Source: Pseudomonadota bacterium (lineage in GTDB: Bacteria; Pseudomonadota; Alphaproteobacteria; UBA8366). From it: a stretch of DNA of 64,000 nt. The stretch covers positions 1 through 64,000 of the forward strand of contig JAYZAS010000018.1 of assembly GCA_036339585.1 (NCBI GenBank), given 5' to 3'. Both the position numbers and the translations under genes were made by a program. The notes below the pieces were generated by a model, which was not told the DNA's origin, did no database searches, and saw only the letters and a program-made list of their open reading frames with translations. This document shows positions 8,251-16,702 of this stretch, in pieces. How positions within the stretch are numbered: the stretch's first letter is position 1; every line of letters begins with the position of its first letter.

Positions 8251-10515
8251 ATGGAAACTGCTGAAACCCCAATCCTCAAAGATCTTGTCCTAATTGGTGG
8301 CGGACACGGTCACATCACGGTTCTTAAAAAATTTGGGATGAAGCCCATCCCTGGCGTTCGCCTAACTTTGATATGCCGTGACTTACAGGCGCCGTACTCA
8401 AGTATGCTTCCAGGTTTTATAGCAGGGCATTACTCATTTGATGAGTCTCACATAGACCTTGCTCCGTTAGCACGTTTTGCAAAAGCGAGATTCTTCTGCA
8501 ATGAAGTGACCATGATTGATCCCAAATCAAACCAGATTTTCTGTAAAGACCGGCCGCCCGTAAAGTACGACCTTCTCTCTATTAATATAGGCTCAGCTCC
8601 CAACACTGCGTCCGTTGTGGGAGCTGAAAATAACGTCATGCCAGTCAAACCAATCAACGGGTTTGTTGACCATTGGAATCAAATTCGCGAACGTGTATTA
8701 ACAGCATGTGGCAAAACCAGAGTAGGCATAGTCGGAGGTGGAGCCGGAGGTGTGGAAATTGCATTGGCAATTCAGTTCCGATTGAAACAGCTTTTAAGTG
8801 CACAGAAAGACCAAAGCCACGAAGTGGAATTTCACCTGTTTACCTCAAACGATATTTTGCCAACCCACAATAATAAAGTCAGAGAAAAATACCGCCGAAT
8901 CTTAACTGAGCGTGAGATAATTCTACATGCGGGCCATAAAATAGTAAAAGTCGAACCGAATACGGTTACATGCAGTAACGACACTAGTCATGAGTTAGAG
9001 GAAATTCTTTGGGTCACCATGGCGAGCGCTCAAAATTGGTTGAAAGAGAGTGGCTTAGCGGTTACTCCCGGTGGCTTTGTGAAAGTTCATGATACACTGG
9101 AATCAATTTCTCATCCCGGTATATTTGCGGTGGGGGATATAGCCGATGTAGTAAATCATCCTCGTCCTAAATCAGGAGTGTTTGCAGTGAGGCAAGGACC
9201 TCCACTTACTAGAAATCTCAGACGTGCACTACTCGGGAAACCCCTAAAACCCTTCAGACCTCAGCAGCAATTTTTGAGTCTTATTACCACCGGAGATAAA
9301 TACGCCGTTGCCTCACGATCAAATTGGGCTGCTGAAGGCAAGTTAATTTGGCATTGGAAAAATTGGATTGATCGACGGTTTGTAAAAAAGTTTAATAAAC
9401 TTCGTGAAATGGATGAAAAAAAATCACTCGATGTATCAAAGGGGTTAGCTGAACAAAATGTAATTAAAGAAATTTCGGCTATAGCTATGCGCTGTGGTGG
9501 CTGCGGTGCCAAAGTGGGGGCAACGGTTCTAGAACGAGCACTTCAGCAACTAAACCCCGTGGAACGCCCTGATGTGTTAGTCGGTCTTCATGAACCAGAT
9601 GATGCTGCTGTGGTACAGGTGCCGAAAAATAAAGTAATGGTTCATACTGTAGATGCCTTCCGCGCGTTCATTGATGATCCTTATGTGTTTGGCCAGATTG
9701 CTGCCAATCACTCAATGGGAGATATTTTCGCTATGGGCGGAGAGCCGCAGTCTGCACTTTCAATAGTCACCCTGCCCTTTGGACTTGAGGATAAGGTTGA
9801 AGAGGATTTGAAACAGTTGATGGCCGGAGCCATGAAGGTTTTGCAGGAAACCGGCACTGCGCTGGTTGGTGGACATACCAGCGAAGGTGCAGAAATGTCA
9901 CTTGGCTTTGCTATTAACGGGCTCATCGACAAAGATCGCATACTTCGAAAGGCCGGCATGAAAGTTGGCGATAAAATAGTGCTTACCAAACCGGTCGGGA
10001 CTGGTACTCTTTTTGCTGCCGATATGCGGCACAAAGCGCGTGGCAAGTGGGTACATGGTGCTTTGTCATCAATGCTTCAATCTAACAAAGCAGGCGCTGA
10101 GATTTTATTCAAACATAAAACAAATGCTTGTACTGATGTGACTGGATTTGGCCTTCTGGGGCATTTAGTCGAAATGGCTAAACCCTCACAGGTAGACGTA
10201 AATCTTGAATTAGATGCTATTCCGACGTTGGAAGGAGCCATCGATTTAATCAGAGATGGAATCTTTAGCTCCCTACAACCCCAGAATGTGCGTCTTCGAC
10301 GCGCCATAAGGAATGTGGACAGCGCCGCTAAGGAAGCCCTTTATCCAATTATCTTCGACCCTCAAACTTCGGGAGGCCTATTAGCGAGTTTGCCAGCAGA
10401 AAATGCTGACGCCTGTATCGACGAGTTAAAGATAGCCGGTTATCGTGAGAGCTCAGTGATTGGAACGGTGACCGCAAATACTGGCACTTTAGAACCCGTC
10501 ACATTAATAACATAA
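8251..10515 (+). CDS. selD: Pyridine-nucleotide-disulfide-oxidoreductase / selenide, water dikinase (SelD) fusion
   Basis: A 754-residue fusion. Residues 1 to about 390 are an NDH-2-like flavoprotein with an FAD-binding GGGHGH (16-21), an NAD-binding GGGAGG (162-167) and the second FAD motif AVGDIAD. Residues from about 405 are SelD, which makes selenophosphate from selenide and ATP. The catalytic loop reads RCGGCGAK (414-421), with Cys418 and Lys421 fitting the Cys-x-x-Lys of SelD; cysteine, not selenocysteine, is used. HEPDDAAVV and GGHTSEGAE are typical SelD segments. It follows the permease by two bases and converges on senB, so it probably serves as the SenC activity for selenoneine. The flavin domain may supply reducing power to selenite or polyselenide, which is inference. 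Confidence 0.92.
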   Translation: METAETPILKDLVLIGGGHGHITVLKKFGMKPIPGVRLTLICRDLQAPYSSMLPGFIAGHYSFDESHIDLAPLARFAKARFFCNEVTMIDPKSNQIFCKDRPPVKYDLLSINIGSAPNTASVVGAENNVMPVKPINGFVDHWNQIRERVLTACGKTRVGIVGGGAGGVEIALAIQFRLKQLLSAQKDQSHEVEFHLFTSNDILPTHNNKVREKYRRILTEREIILHAGHKIVKVEPNTVTCSNDTSHELEEILWVTMASAQNWLKESGLAVTPGGFVKVHDTLESISHPGIFAVGDIADVVNHPRPKSGVFAVRQGPPLTRNLRRALLGKPLKPFRPQQQFLSLITTGDKYAVASRSNWAAEGKLIWHWKNWIDRRFVKKFNKLREMDEKKSLDVSKGLAEQNVIKEISAIAMRCGGCGAKVGATVLERALQQLNPVERPDVLVGLHEPDDAAVVQVPKNKVMVHTVDAFRAFIDDPYVFGQIAANHSMGDIFAMGGEPQSALSIVTLPFGLEDKVEEDLKQLMAGAMKVLQETGTALVGGHTSEGAEMSLGFAINGLIDKDRILRKAGMKVGDKIVLTKPVGTGTLFAADMRHKARGKWVHGALSSMLQSNKAGAEILFKHKTNACTDVTGFGLLGHLVEMAKPSQVDVNLELDAIPTLEGAIDLIRDGIFSSLQPQNVRLRRAIRNVDSAAKEALYPIIFDPQTSGGLLASLPAENADACIDELKIAGYRESSVIGTVTANTGTLEPVTLIT

Positions 10516-10528
10516 CCTTGATGAAAAC

Positions 10529-11500
10529 TCATAAAAGTCTGTCTTTTAGATTTATAGAACTCAAAAGGGAGGACCATTCCTCTTTCTCCCTTTCAATGGT
10601 GAAAAGATGCCTTCTAGCTTCACACTGGAATGATAAATGGGCCAAAAATTTTGGTTCGTTTTCAACGCGAAGCAGTGTGCGGCGCAAACCTTCAGTACTT
10701 CCAGCCTCATAATAGCCTGCATAATCTGACCCGAGAAGCCCGACCGACCCCTCAATTTTTGATGCTATAACAGGCACTCCTGCAGCAATTGCTTCAGAGA
10801 TAACATTTGCACCCCCTTCCATTATTGAGCTTAGAACCATTAAGCGCGTCTTTGCAAATTCGCGCCGAACCTCCCAAGCCTTTACCTCTCCGCGCCATCT
10901 GTAGCGACTATTTCGCGCCATCTCAGTCTTAGCTTTTACAGCCCAATCCGGTGTATGTGCTTTTCCAAGGTGAATTACCCGGAGACGAGAAGTGTTATCG
11001 AGGTTGCGCACCGCATATGCAGCACGAAGTGGATCTTTCTCTTCACGAAGATTTCCCACAACACAGATGTCAAAATTTCGCTTGGATGGCCGGCGTTCTC
11101 CGGCCAATGGCAATGCTGACTGATGGATAGTGTGTAATTTATGTCGGTACCGAGAAGGGATAGAATAACACACCTTATCATGCAAACATGCTAAAGCATC
11201 AGCGATTTCCATCGAATACAGAGTTTCCTTTGGGTGTGTATATTGGAATTTATAAATATCGGTGCCTGATAACAAAATAATCAGGGGGCGGTCAGGAAAT
11301 TCTTTCCGGAATAGCTTAGCTGACTCTGCACTACGCCAAGCATGGATTGCGACCATCAAATCAGCGCGTTTTCCATCCCATACCGTTTCAACCTGTACTT
11401 GGTGATTGAGCATAGTTAATATTTTTGCCCAACGTAACGCTGTGGTTCGATTGCCATTTTTGGCAAGATTACCAGCCGGTGTGATAAGAGTTATATTCAT
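10529..11500 (-). CDS. senB: Selenosugar synthase SenB (glycosyltransferase-4-like)
   Basis: A 323-residue GT-B glycosyltransferase-like protein. The N-terminus NITLITPAGN followed by NGNRTTALRWAKIL is the hallmark of the TIGR04348 family now known as SenB. The C-terminal nucleotide-sugar domain has VVGNLREEKDP, SSIMEGGANVISEAIAAGVP and VIASKIEGSVGLLG. SenB joins selenophosphate with a UDP-N-acetylhexosamine to give a selenosugar. Its 3' end lies 13 bases from the end of the convergent selD fusion, and its start codon is only 27 bases from the divergent senA start. The placement between selD and senA is what supports SenB over a generic glycosyltransferase. Confidence 0.9.
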   Translation of the reverse strand: MNITLITPAGNLAKNGNRTTALRWAKILTMLNHQVQVETVWDGKRADLMVAIHAWRSAESAKLFRKEFPDRPLIILLSGTDIYKFQYTHPKETLYSMEIADALACLHDKVCYSIPSRYRHKLHTIHQSALPLAGERRPSKRNFDICVVGNLREEKDPLRAAYAVRNLDNTSRLRVIHLGKAHTPDWAVKAKTEMARNSRYRWRGEVKAWEVRREFAKTRLMVLSSIMEGGANVISEAIAAGVPVIASKIEGSVGLLGSDYAGYYEAGSTEGLRRTLLRVENEPKFLAHLSFQCEARRHLFTIEREKEEWSSLLSSINLKDRLL

Positions 11501-11527
11501 ATACTTATTTTAATAAGAGCCTGCAGT
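11501..11527. promoter_or_regulatory. Very short divergent senB/senA intergenic region with an inverted repeat
   Basis: Only 27 bases separate the two divergent start codons. The segment contains CTTATT-TT-AATAAG (11504-11517), an inverted repeat with six-base arms placed near the middle. Both promoters must largely lie within the opposite coding sequences, so a factor bound here could control both genes. An AAGAG serves as a plausible ribosome-binding site for senA; none is evident for senB. Confidence 0.4.
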
Positions 11528-12829
11528 ATGACACAACCAGTTCCCGTTTCTTTTCTCTCTAATATCATTCAAGATGCTCACAAGCGATCCACCGAATTAG
11601 TATCGGGTTTAGACGAAAGTCAACTTATGGGGCCTAAACTTCGGACTGTTAATCCACTTCGTTGGGAAATCGGACACGTGGCTTGGTTTTATGAAAAATT
11701 TATTCTCCGCGACCTTTACGGTTACGCCCCCTACAATGCAGAATTTGACGATATTTATGATTCGATTGAAATTCCTCACGAAGTAAGGTGGGATTTGCCA
11801 CTTCTGCCTATGGATGAAATCTTGGACTACATAGGATGTATCCTTGAACGATGCCTTTCTCGTTTGGGACAAGGTACCGCCAGTGAAATCGACAGTTATA
11901 TTTATCAGTTTGCTACGTTCCACGAAGATATGCATACCGAAGCTTATACCTACAGTCGCCAAAACCTTGCATACCCCAAGCCTAATTTTTGCAAGTCAGA
12001 AACGTTTTTAAATGCCAACATGCTTCCTAGTGATAGTTTGGTACCAGGGGGATATTTTGAAGTGGGCGCAACAAAAAATGAAGGGTTCGTTTTTGATAAT
12101 GAAAAATGGGCACATCCCGTTCTATTGGAGCCATTCAATATATGCAAGACACCGGTAACAAACTGGGAGTATAGGGAGTTTGTTATGGATGGGGGCTATC
12201 TTAGGCATGAGTTTTGGAGTGGTGAAGGTTGGGATTGGCGCCAAACTGAGCAAGCAGAGTGTCCCATTTATTGGCAACGGTCAGGTGAAGGCGACTGGAT
12301 TGAACGTCACTTTGACACTATTAGAGAATTACATCTGAATCAGCCCGTAATTCATGTCAACTGGTATGAGGCCAATGCATATTGCTCGTGGGCTAAACGT
12401 CGCTTGCCTTCAGAAGCAGAGTGGGAGGCTGCTGCGCTTGGAGAGCCCAGCCTAGATGGTAGCGTGCTCACTAACTCAAAAAGAAAATTTCCGTGGGGAG
12501 ATGCTCCGTGCGATTCAAATCTAGCTAATCTTGATGGCTACGCTCTAAGCCCGATAGATGTCGGGGCGCTGCCAAAAAGTGACAGTGCATTTGGCTGCCG
12601 CCAAATGATTGGAAACGTTTGGGAGTGGACAGCAAGTACGTTTGCACCATTTGATGGCTTCTCACCGGATGCCTACAAAGACTATTCCCAACCAGTATTT
12701 TACGAGACAAAAGTACTCCGCGGCGGTGCCTGGGCCACTCGCAGTCGAATGATCACAGCTCGTCATCGAAATTTTTACACACCAGAACGACGCGACGTGC
12801 TGGCTGGATTCAGAACTTGTAGCTTGTGA
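11528..12829 (+). CDS. senA: Selenoneine synthase SenA (EgtB-like iron enzyme)
   Basis: A 433-residue protein with a DinB-like N-terminal domain and a C-terminal formylglycine-generating-enzyme-like domain, the EgtB architecture. The iron-ligand histidines fit EgtB: His50 in WEIGHVAW and His132/His136 in HEDMHTE. The FGE part contains NVWEWTAS and RGGAWATRSRM, with the substrate-handling arm EAEWEAAA. EgtB makes the C-S bond of ergothioneine; SenA makes the analogous C-Se bond between hercynine and a selenosugar. The adjacent senB and selD fusion favour SenA. EgtD and EgtE are not in the window, so hercynine must be made elsewhere. Confidence 0.88.
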   Translation: MTQPVPVSFLSNIIQDAHKRSTELVSGLDESQLMGPKLRTVNPLRWEIGHVAWFYEKFILRDLYGYAPYNAEFDDIYDSIEIPHEVRWDLPLLPMDEILDYIGCILERCLSRLGQGTASEIDSYIYQFATFHEDMHTEAYTYSRQNLAYPKPNFCKSETFLNANMLPSDSLVPGGYFEVGATKNEGFVFDNEKWAHPVLLEPFNICKTPVTNWEYREFVMDGGYLRHEFWSGEGWDWRQTEQAECPIYWQRSGEGDWIERHFDTIRELHLNQPVIHVNWYEANAYCSWAKRRLPSEAEWEAAALGEPSLDGSVLTNSKRKFPWGDAPCDSNLANLDGYALSPIDVGALPKSDSAFGCRQMIGNVWEWTASTFAPFDGFSPDAYKDYSQPVFYETKVLRGGAWATRSRMITARHRNFYTPERRDVLAGFRTCSL

Positions 12830-12890
12830 AAAAAAATCCGATAACTGTATAGTTAACCAGATCATTCTCTTCGTTACTTGGGAGCTAGCC

Positions 12891-14060
12891 ATGTTGCAAT
12901 TTGAACTTACCGAAGACCAACGGATGATGTTGGACACAGTAAAGCGAGTTCGTAAAGATGTAATCGAACCAAATGCTAAAAAGTGGCTCGATGGAGAATT
13001 CCCATATGAAAATATGGATGCTTTAGCGGAGATTGGGATCCTTGGCATGGCCGTGCCAGAGGAATATGGCGGCATCGGAGCTAGTGTCCTCGACACGGTT
13101 CTGGTTCTCGAAGAAATCGCTAAAGGCTGTTATGTCACTGCGATGGCTGTCTTGGGAGAGGTAGGTACTCAATGCAGAATTCTCTCCCATTATGGTTCTG
13201 ACGAACTTCGAGAAAAATACTTGCCCAAGTTACTCAAAGGAAAATGTATCCTAGCTATCTGTATGACAGAACCTGATTGTGGCACAGACCTAGGTAGTAT
13301 GAAAACCAATGCATCTGTAATGAATGATCGAGTGGTTTTAAATGGCGCTAAAACAATGATCAGTCGGGCGGAAGAAGCGGATCTTTTTGTAATCTTTACT
13401 AGGGTCAACAACGCGCCTGGAACAAAGGGGATTGGTTGTGTTTTTGTAGAAAAAGCTACTAAAGGACTAACTGCCGATGCCTGCTATCATACCATGGGCG
13501 GCGAGAATTTAGCCGATGTAAGATTTGAAGACGTAGAGGTACCCATAGAAAATTTAGGCTTAGGTGAGGGGTCATTAAGGAAGTTACTTGGAGCATTCAA
13601 TACCCAAAGATGCCTTAATCCGGCAATCTGTTTAGGCATGGCAGAAGCCTCCCTTGAGGAATCCATTCGATTCATGAGGGATCGGAAAGCCTTCGGCAAT
13701 TCAATTGGTGACTTTCAAGGGATGCGCTGGAAGGTAGCAAGCATGCTCACTGAAATTGAGGCTGGCAGGTCTATTCTGTATAGAGCTGCCGCAACGGCTG
13801 AGCCTTTTCCAAATCCAACGCTGGCTGCCATGGCCAAAATATATGTAAACGAAATGTCAATAAAGGTTTGCAGTGAGGGTGTTCAATTGCATGGCGGTTA
13901 CGGTTTTCTTGATGACTTCGCCGTTTCACGAAATTATCGAGGAGTACGTTACGGAACCCTTGGCGGGGGAACTACCGAAACACTGCGCAATTTCGTTGGC
14001 CGGGAACTTGTGGAAAGAATGGACTTAGAAACCGGTGTTGCGGGAATGGGGCTTTTTTAA
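12891..14060 (+). CDS. Acyl-CoA dehydrogenase-family flavoprotein with altered catalytic-base positions
   Basis: A 389-residue member of the family, with the N-terminal helices, the mid beta-domain (CMTEPDCGTDLGS, 125-137) and the C-terminal helices (VQLHGGYGFLDDF, 331-343). At the two places where the catalytic glutamate normally sits it has Gly359 (LGGGTTET instead of a YEGT-type motif) and Gln239 (FNTQR where isovaleryl-CoA-dehydrogenase types have an ER pair). It may therefore catalyse another reaction or use another base. A GGGAG is six bases before the ATG. It follows senA by 61 bases in the same direction, but a functional link to selenium is not implied. The enoyl-CoA hydratase gene converges from the other side. 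Confidence 0.82.
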   Translation: MLQFELTEDQRMMLDTVKRVRKDVIEPNAKKWLDGEFPYENMDALAEIGILGMAVPEEYGGIGASVLDTVLVLEEIAKGCYVTAMAVLGEVGTQCRILSHYGSDELREKYLPKLLKGKCILAICMTEPDCGTDLGSMKTNASVMNDRVVLNGAKTMISRAEEADLFVIFTRVNNAPGTKGIGCVFVEKATKGLTADACYHTMGGENLADVRFEDVEVPIENLGLGEGSLRKLLGAFNTQRCLNPAICLGMAEASLEESIRFMRDRKAFGNSIGDFQGMRWKVASMLTEIEAGRSILYRAAATAEPFPNPTLAAMAKIYVNEMSIKVCSEGVQLHGGYGFLDDFAVSRNYRGVRYGTLGGGTTETLRNFVGRELVERMDLETGVAGMGLF

Positions 14061-14067
14061 ACCCGGT

Positions 14068-14841
14068 TCACCGCCCTTTCCAATTAGGAGCACGTTTTTC
14101 CGAAAATGCCTTAGGCCCTTCAATAAAATCTTCACTATTTCGGAGAACTTCCTCAGCTTGATACTCGGCGGAAAGGGCTTCTGCAATAGACGCTTTTTCT
14201 AGACCTAGTCGCATAACTTCCATCGATGTTCTGATCGATACCGGCGAGCATTTTAAAATTTCTCCCGCCCATGCCTTCGCCGATGTAAGCGCTTCGCCCG
14301 TCGGCACTACCTCAGTTACAAACCCCAAACGATACCCTTCATCAGCCGATACATGCCGACCCGTTAGAATCATTCCCAAAGCTTGGTGCCTTGGTATTGC
14401 ACGAGGCAAACGGTGCAACCCACCTGACATTGCAGCCAAGCCAACTCGTGGCTCTGGCAGAGCAAATTTTGCATTTTCTGCGGCAATTATTATATCGCAA
14501 GCAAGTGCAAGCTCGAAGCCACCACCCATCGCAACTCCATTTACTGCCGCAATTATTGGCTTATTGCGATTAAAACGCTTGACCATACCGCCAAATCCAC
14601 TGTCAGGTTTGTCACGCCTGCCGCCTTCAGCTTGGAATTTTAAATCATTCCCAGCACTAAATGCACGTTCTCCGGCGCCCGTAAGAATGGCAATCCAAAG
14701 ATCATCATCCGCTTCAAATCTATCGAATATCTCAGCCATTTCGAAATGTGCCATGGAATGCAGTGCGTTCATACGTTCCGGACGATTAACTGTTACAGTC
14801 AAAATATGACCTTCACGTGCGACAGTGGAATATTCCCCCAT
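14068..14841 (-). CDS. Enoyl-CoA hydratase/isomerase-family protein
   Basis: A 257-residue crotonase-fold protein. The oxyanion-hole strand is RAFSAGNDLK and the second glycine segment AVNGVAMGGGFELALACD. Glutamates appear at both usual catalytic positions, in GGFELA and in LPEPRVGL. Crotonases of this type hydrate trans-2-enoyl-CoA in beta-oxidation; substrate range cannot be read. The ATG at 14841 is preferred because GGGAGAGG lies about five bases upstream; a TTG 15 bases earlier lacks such a site. It is convergent with the acyl-CoA dehydrogenase gene, with seven bases between their ends. Confidence 0.88.
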   Translation of the reverse strand: MGEYSTVAREGHILTVTVNRPERMNALHSMAHFEMAEIFDRFEADDDLWIAILTGAGERAFSAGNDLKFQAEGGRRDKPDSGFGGMVKRFNRNKPIIAAVNGVAMGGGFELALACDIIIAAENAKFALPEPRVGLAAMSGGLHRLPRAIPRHQALGMILTGRHVSADEGYRLGFVTEVVPTGEALTSAKAWAGEILKCSPVSIRTSMEVMRLGLEKASIAEALSAEYQAEEVLRNSEDFIEGPKAFSEKRAPNWKGR

Positions 14842-14949
14842 GTATGCCTCTCCCAAATGTGCTAAGATTACAGTGCATAGGTAAGCACATAAGCGGTCCT
14901 AGAGCCAAGCCTTTGTGAAAATAATCGCCAAAAACGGATCTAATTCAAC

Positions 14950-15270
14950 ATGCAGCAACAATTTATTACTTCGGAAACTGTCCTTCAATGGTTAGATAAT
15001 GAGGAAGCGATACTAGTCGATGTGCGAGAACCAGAGGAACGCGCCATCGCACGAATAGATAGATCGCACTCGTTACCTCTTTCATGTTTCGCCCTTAGTG
15101 CTTTGCCAGATCATGATGGAAAAAAAATTATCCTTCATTGCGCAAGTGGTATCCGATGCGGCTTTGCAGCCGAAAAATTAATACAATCAGGATATTCCGG
15201 CACGATTTACCGTCTTCAAGGTGGCATAGAAGATTGGCATGCATCTGGTAATCCGGCAGTGCATGGTTAA
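14950..15270 (+). CDS. Single-domain rhodanese-like sulfurtransferase
   Basis: A 106-residue rhodanese domain. It contains LVDVREPEERAIARI and, at the active loop, HCASGIRCGFAAEKL, with the catalytic cysteine of the CxxGxR motif (ASGIR). Such proteins carry persulfide sulfur. It lacks the P-loop module that tRNA 2-selenouridine synthase (SelU) adds to a rhodanese domain, so it is not SelU. Two more genes follow in the same direction, a quinone-oxidoreductase-like gene and a TusA-like gene, hinting at a small sulfur-handling group. A connection with the neighbouring selenium island is only suggestive. Confidence 0.85.
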   Translation: MQQQFITSETVLQWLDNEEAILVDVREPEERAIARIDRSHSLPLSCFALSALPDHDGKKIILHCASGIRCGFAAEKLIQSGYSGTIYRLQGGIEDWHASGNPAVHG

Positions 15271-15358
15271 CATGACAGGATTTTATCGAAAAATGTTCAA
15301 ACCTGCTGCAACCCACTTTTACAAAATTCAATTAAAGATAGTTTAAAAGGTATAATCC

Positions 15359-16357
15359 ATGACTGCTGATATCCCTTTATTAATGGCTGCCATTGAAATT
15401 TCTGAGCCAGGGAAACCTGATGTGTTGAAACCCTCCACTCGTAAAGTCCCAGTACCCAAAAAACATGAAATTCTGATTAAAATTGCAGCTGCGGGCGTAA
15501 ATGGACCTGATCTGGTACAACGCCGAGGCCATTACCCTCCACCAAAGGGTGCAACAGACTTGCTTGGTCTCGAAGTTGCAGGAGAAGTTGTGGCCACTGG
15601 AGAAAATGTAACACAATGGGTTATTGGCGACAAAGTATGTGGCCTCACAAATGGTGGCGGTTATGCTCAATACGTAGCAGCTGACGAGGCACACTTCTTA
15701 CCCGTCCCAGAACAATTGGACCTTGTTGAAGCTGCCAGCTTGCCCGAAACCTTCTTCACGGTGTGGAGCAATCTTTTCATGGGCGTTGTGACTCTCAAAC
15801 CAAATGATCTATTCCTTGTGCATGGTGGATCGGGAGGAATTGGCTCCACGGCAGTTCAACTTGGCAAAGCATTTGGCGCAACAGTATACACGACTGATAG
15901 CCCAGATGAACGGTGCTCCTTTGCTGCAGAATTGGGGGCCGATAAAGTCATTGACTACAAGAATGAAGATTTTGTTGAGATAGTTCGCGAAGCTGGCGGG
16001 GCAGATGTTATTCTGGATACCGTTGGTGGGCCCTATGTTGAAAGAAATATTAAAGCTGCAAAACATGAGGGAAAGATTGTTCAATTGGCATTTAACCTCG
16101 GTTCAAAATTAGAAATTAACCTCATGCCAATAATGTTAAAGCGACTGGTATACACGGGCTCCACGCTGAGAAGTAGGCCAGAGACATTCAAAGCAGAGAT
16201 TGCGAAACAACTTCTCAAAAACGTTTGGCCAAAGGTCAATGATGGCTCAATCAAACCAATGGTTAAACAAATTATACCCTTAGAAAAAGCCGCTGAAGCT
16301 CATGCACTTATGGAAAGCGCAACTCACCTCGGCAAAATTATGTTGAAAGTAAATTGA
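15359..16357 (+). CDS. Zinc-less MDR-family NAD(P)H:quinone oxidoreductase
   Basis: A 332-residue medium-chain dehydrogenase/reductase of the quinone-oxidoreductase (PIG3/QOR) type. The N-terminal GroES-like part includes AAGVNGPDLVQRRGHYPPP. The nucleotide-binding motif VHGGSGGIGSTAVQLGKAFG lies near the middle, and DTVGGPYVERN follows. The cysteine cluster for structural zinc seen in alcohol dehydrogenases is absent. These enzymes reduce quinones or enones with NADPH. Its stop codon overlaps the start of the TusA-like gene, so both are almost certainly co-expressed with each other. Confidence 0.85.
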   Translation: MTADIPLLMAAIEISEPGKPDVLKPSTRKVPVPKKHEILIKIAAAGVNGPDLVQRRGHYPPPKGATDLLGLEVAGEVVATGENVTQWVIGDKVCGLTNGGGYAQYVAADEAHFLPVPEQLDLVEAASLPETFFTVWSNLFMGVVTLKPNDLFLVHGGSGGIGSTAVQLGKAFGATVYTTDSPDERCSFAAELGADKVIDYKNEDFVEIVREAGGADVILDTVGGPYVERNIKAAKHEGKIVQLAFNLGSKLEINLMPIMLKRLVYTGSTLRSRPETFKAEIAKQLLKNVWPKVNDGSIKPMVKQIIPLEKAAEAHALMESATHLGKIMLKVN

Positions 16358-16626
16358 CCTGTGATTCGATTAAAATCGATGCCACAGGCTTGCTATGCCC
16401 CATGCCTGTGTTGAAACTTCAAAAATCAATACGCGGACTTGTTCCTGGAACCCGTATAACGCTGATGGCGACTGATCCGATGAGTTATTTGGATGTACGC
16501 CATTATTGTGAGACCTGCGGGCATGAACTTTTGAGTGTAAAGGAGGAGGACAACCAGTTCACTTATGAATTAAAAGTGGGCGATAAATTAGATCTAAGTA
16601 CAGAAACGTGCGATGAAATACTCTAA
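16354..16626 (+). CDS. TusA/SirA-family sulfur carrier protein
   Basis: A 90-residue TusA-fold protein. The conserved CPxP motif is present as DATGLLCPMPVLKL, with the sulfur-carrying cysteine at about residue 15. TusA-like proteins relay persulfide sulfur to tRNA thiolation or other acceptors; some relatives associate with selenium genes. The start is a TTG overlapping the previous stop in TTGA, a classic coupled arrangement. A C-terminal tail with two more cysteines (HYCETCGHE) extends the family core. The exact acceptor is unknown. Confidence 0.85.
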   Translation: MTCDSIKIDATGLLCPMPVLKLQKSIRGLVPGTRITLMATDPMSYLDVRHYCETCGHELLSVKEEDNQFTYELKVGDKLDLSTETCDEIL

Positions 16627-16702
16627 TCTTAAAAGTAACGTGCCAAAAAGTGCCCAACGCTAGAATTTTTTGATATCAGTTTTCTTAAGGACTGAATAGC
16701 CA

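Noticed and set aside
11528-12829. Ergothioneine synthase EgtB
   Set aside because: The fold is EgtB, but a SenB-type gene is divergent to it by 27 bases and SelD lies next; the sen arrangement decides for SenA.
14950-15270. tRNA 2-selenouridine synthase SelU
   Set aside because: Only a 106-residue rhodanese domain is present and there is no P-loop module, so it is not SelU despite being near selenium genes.
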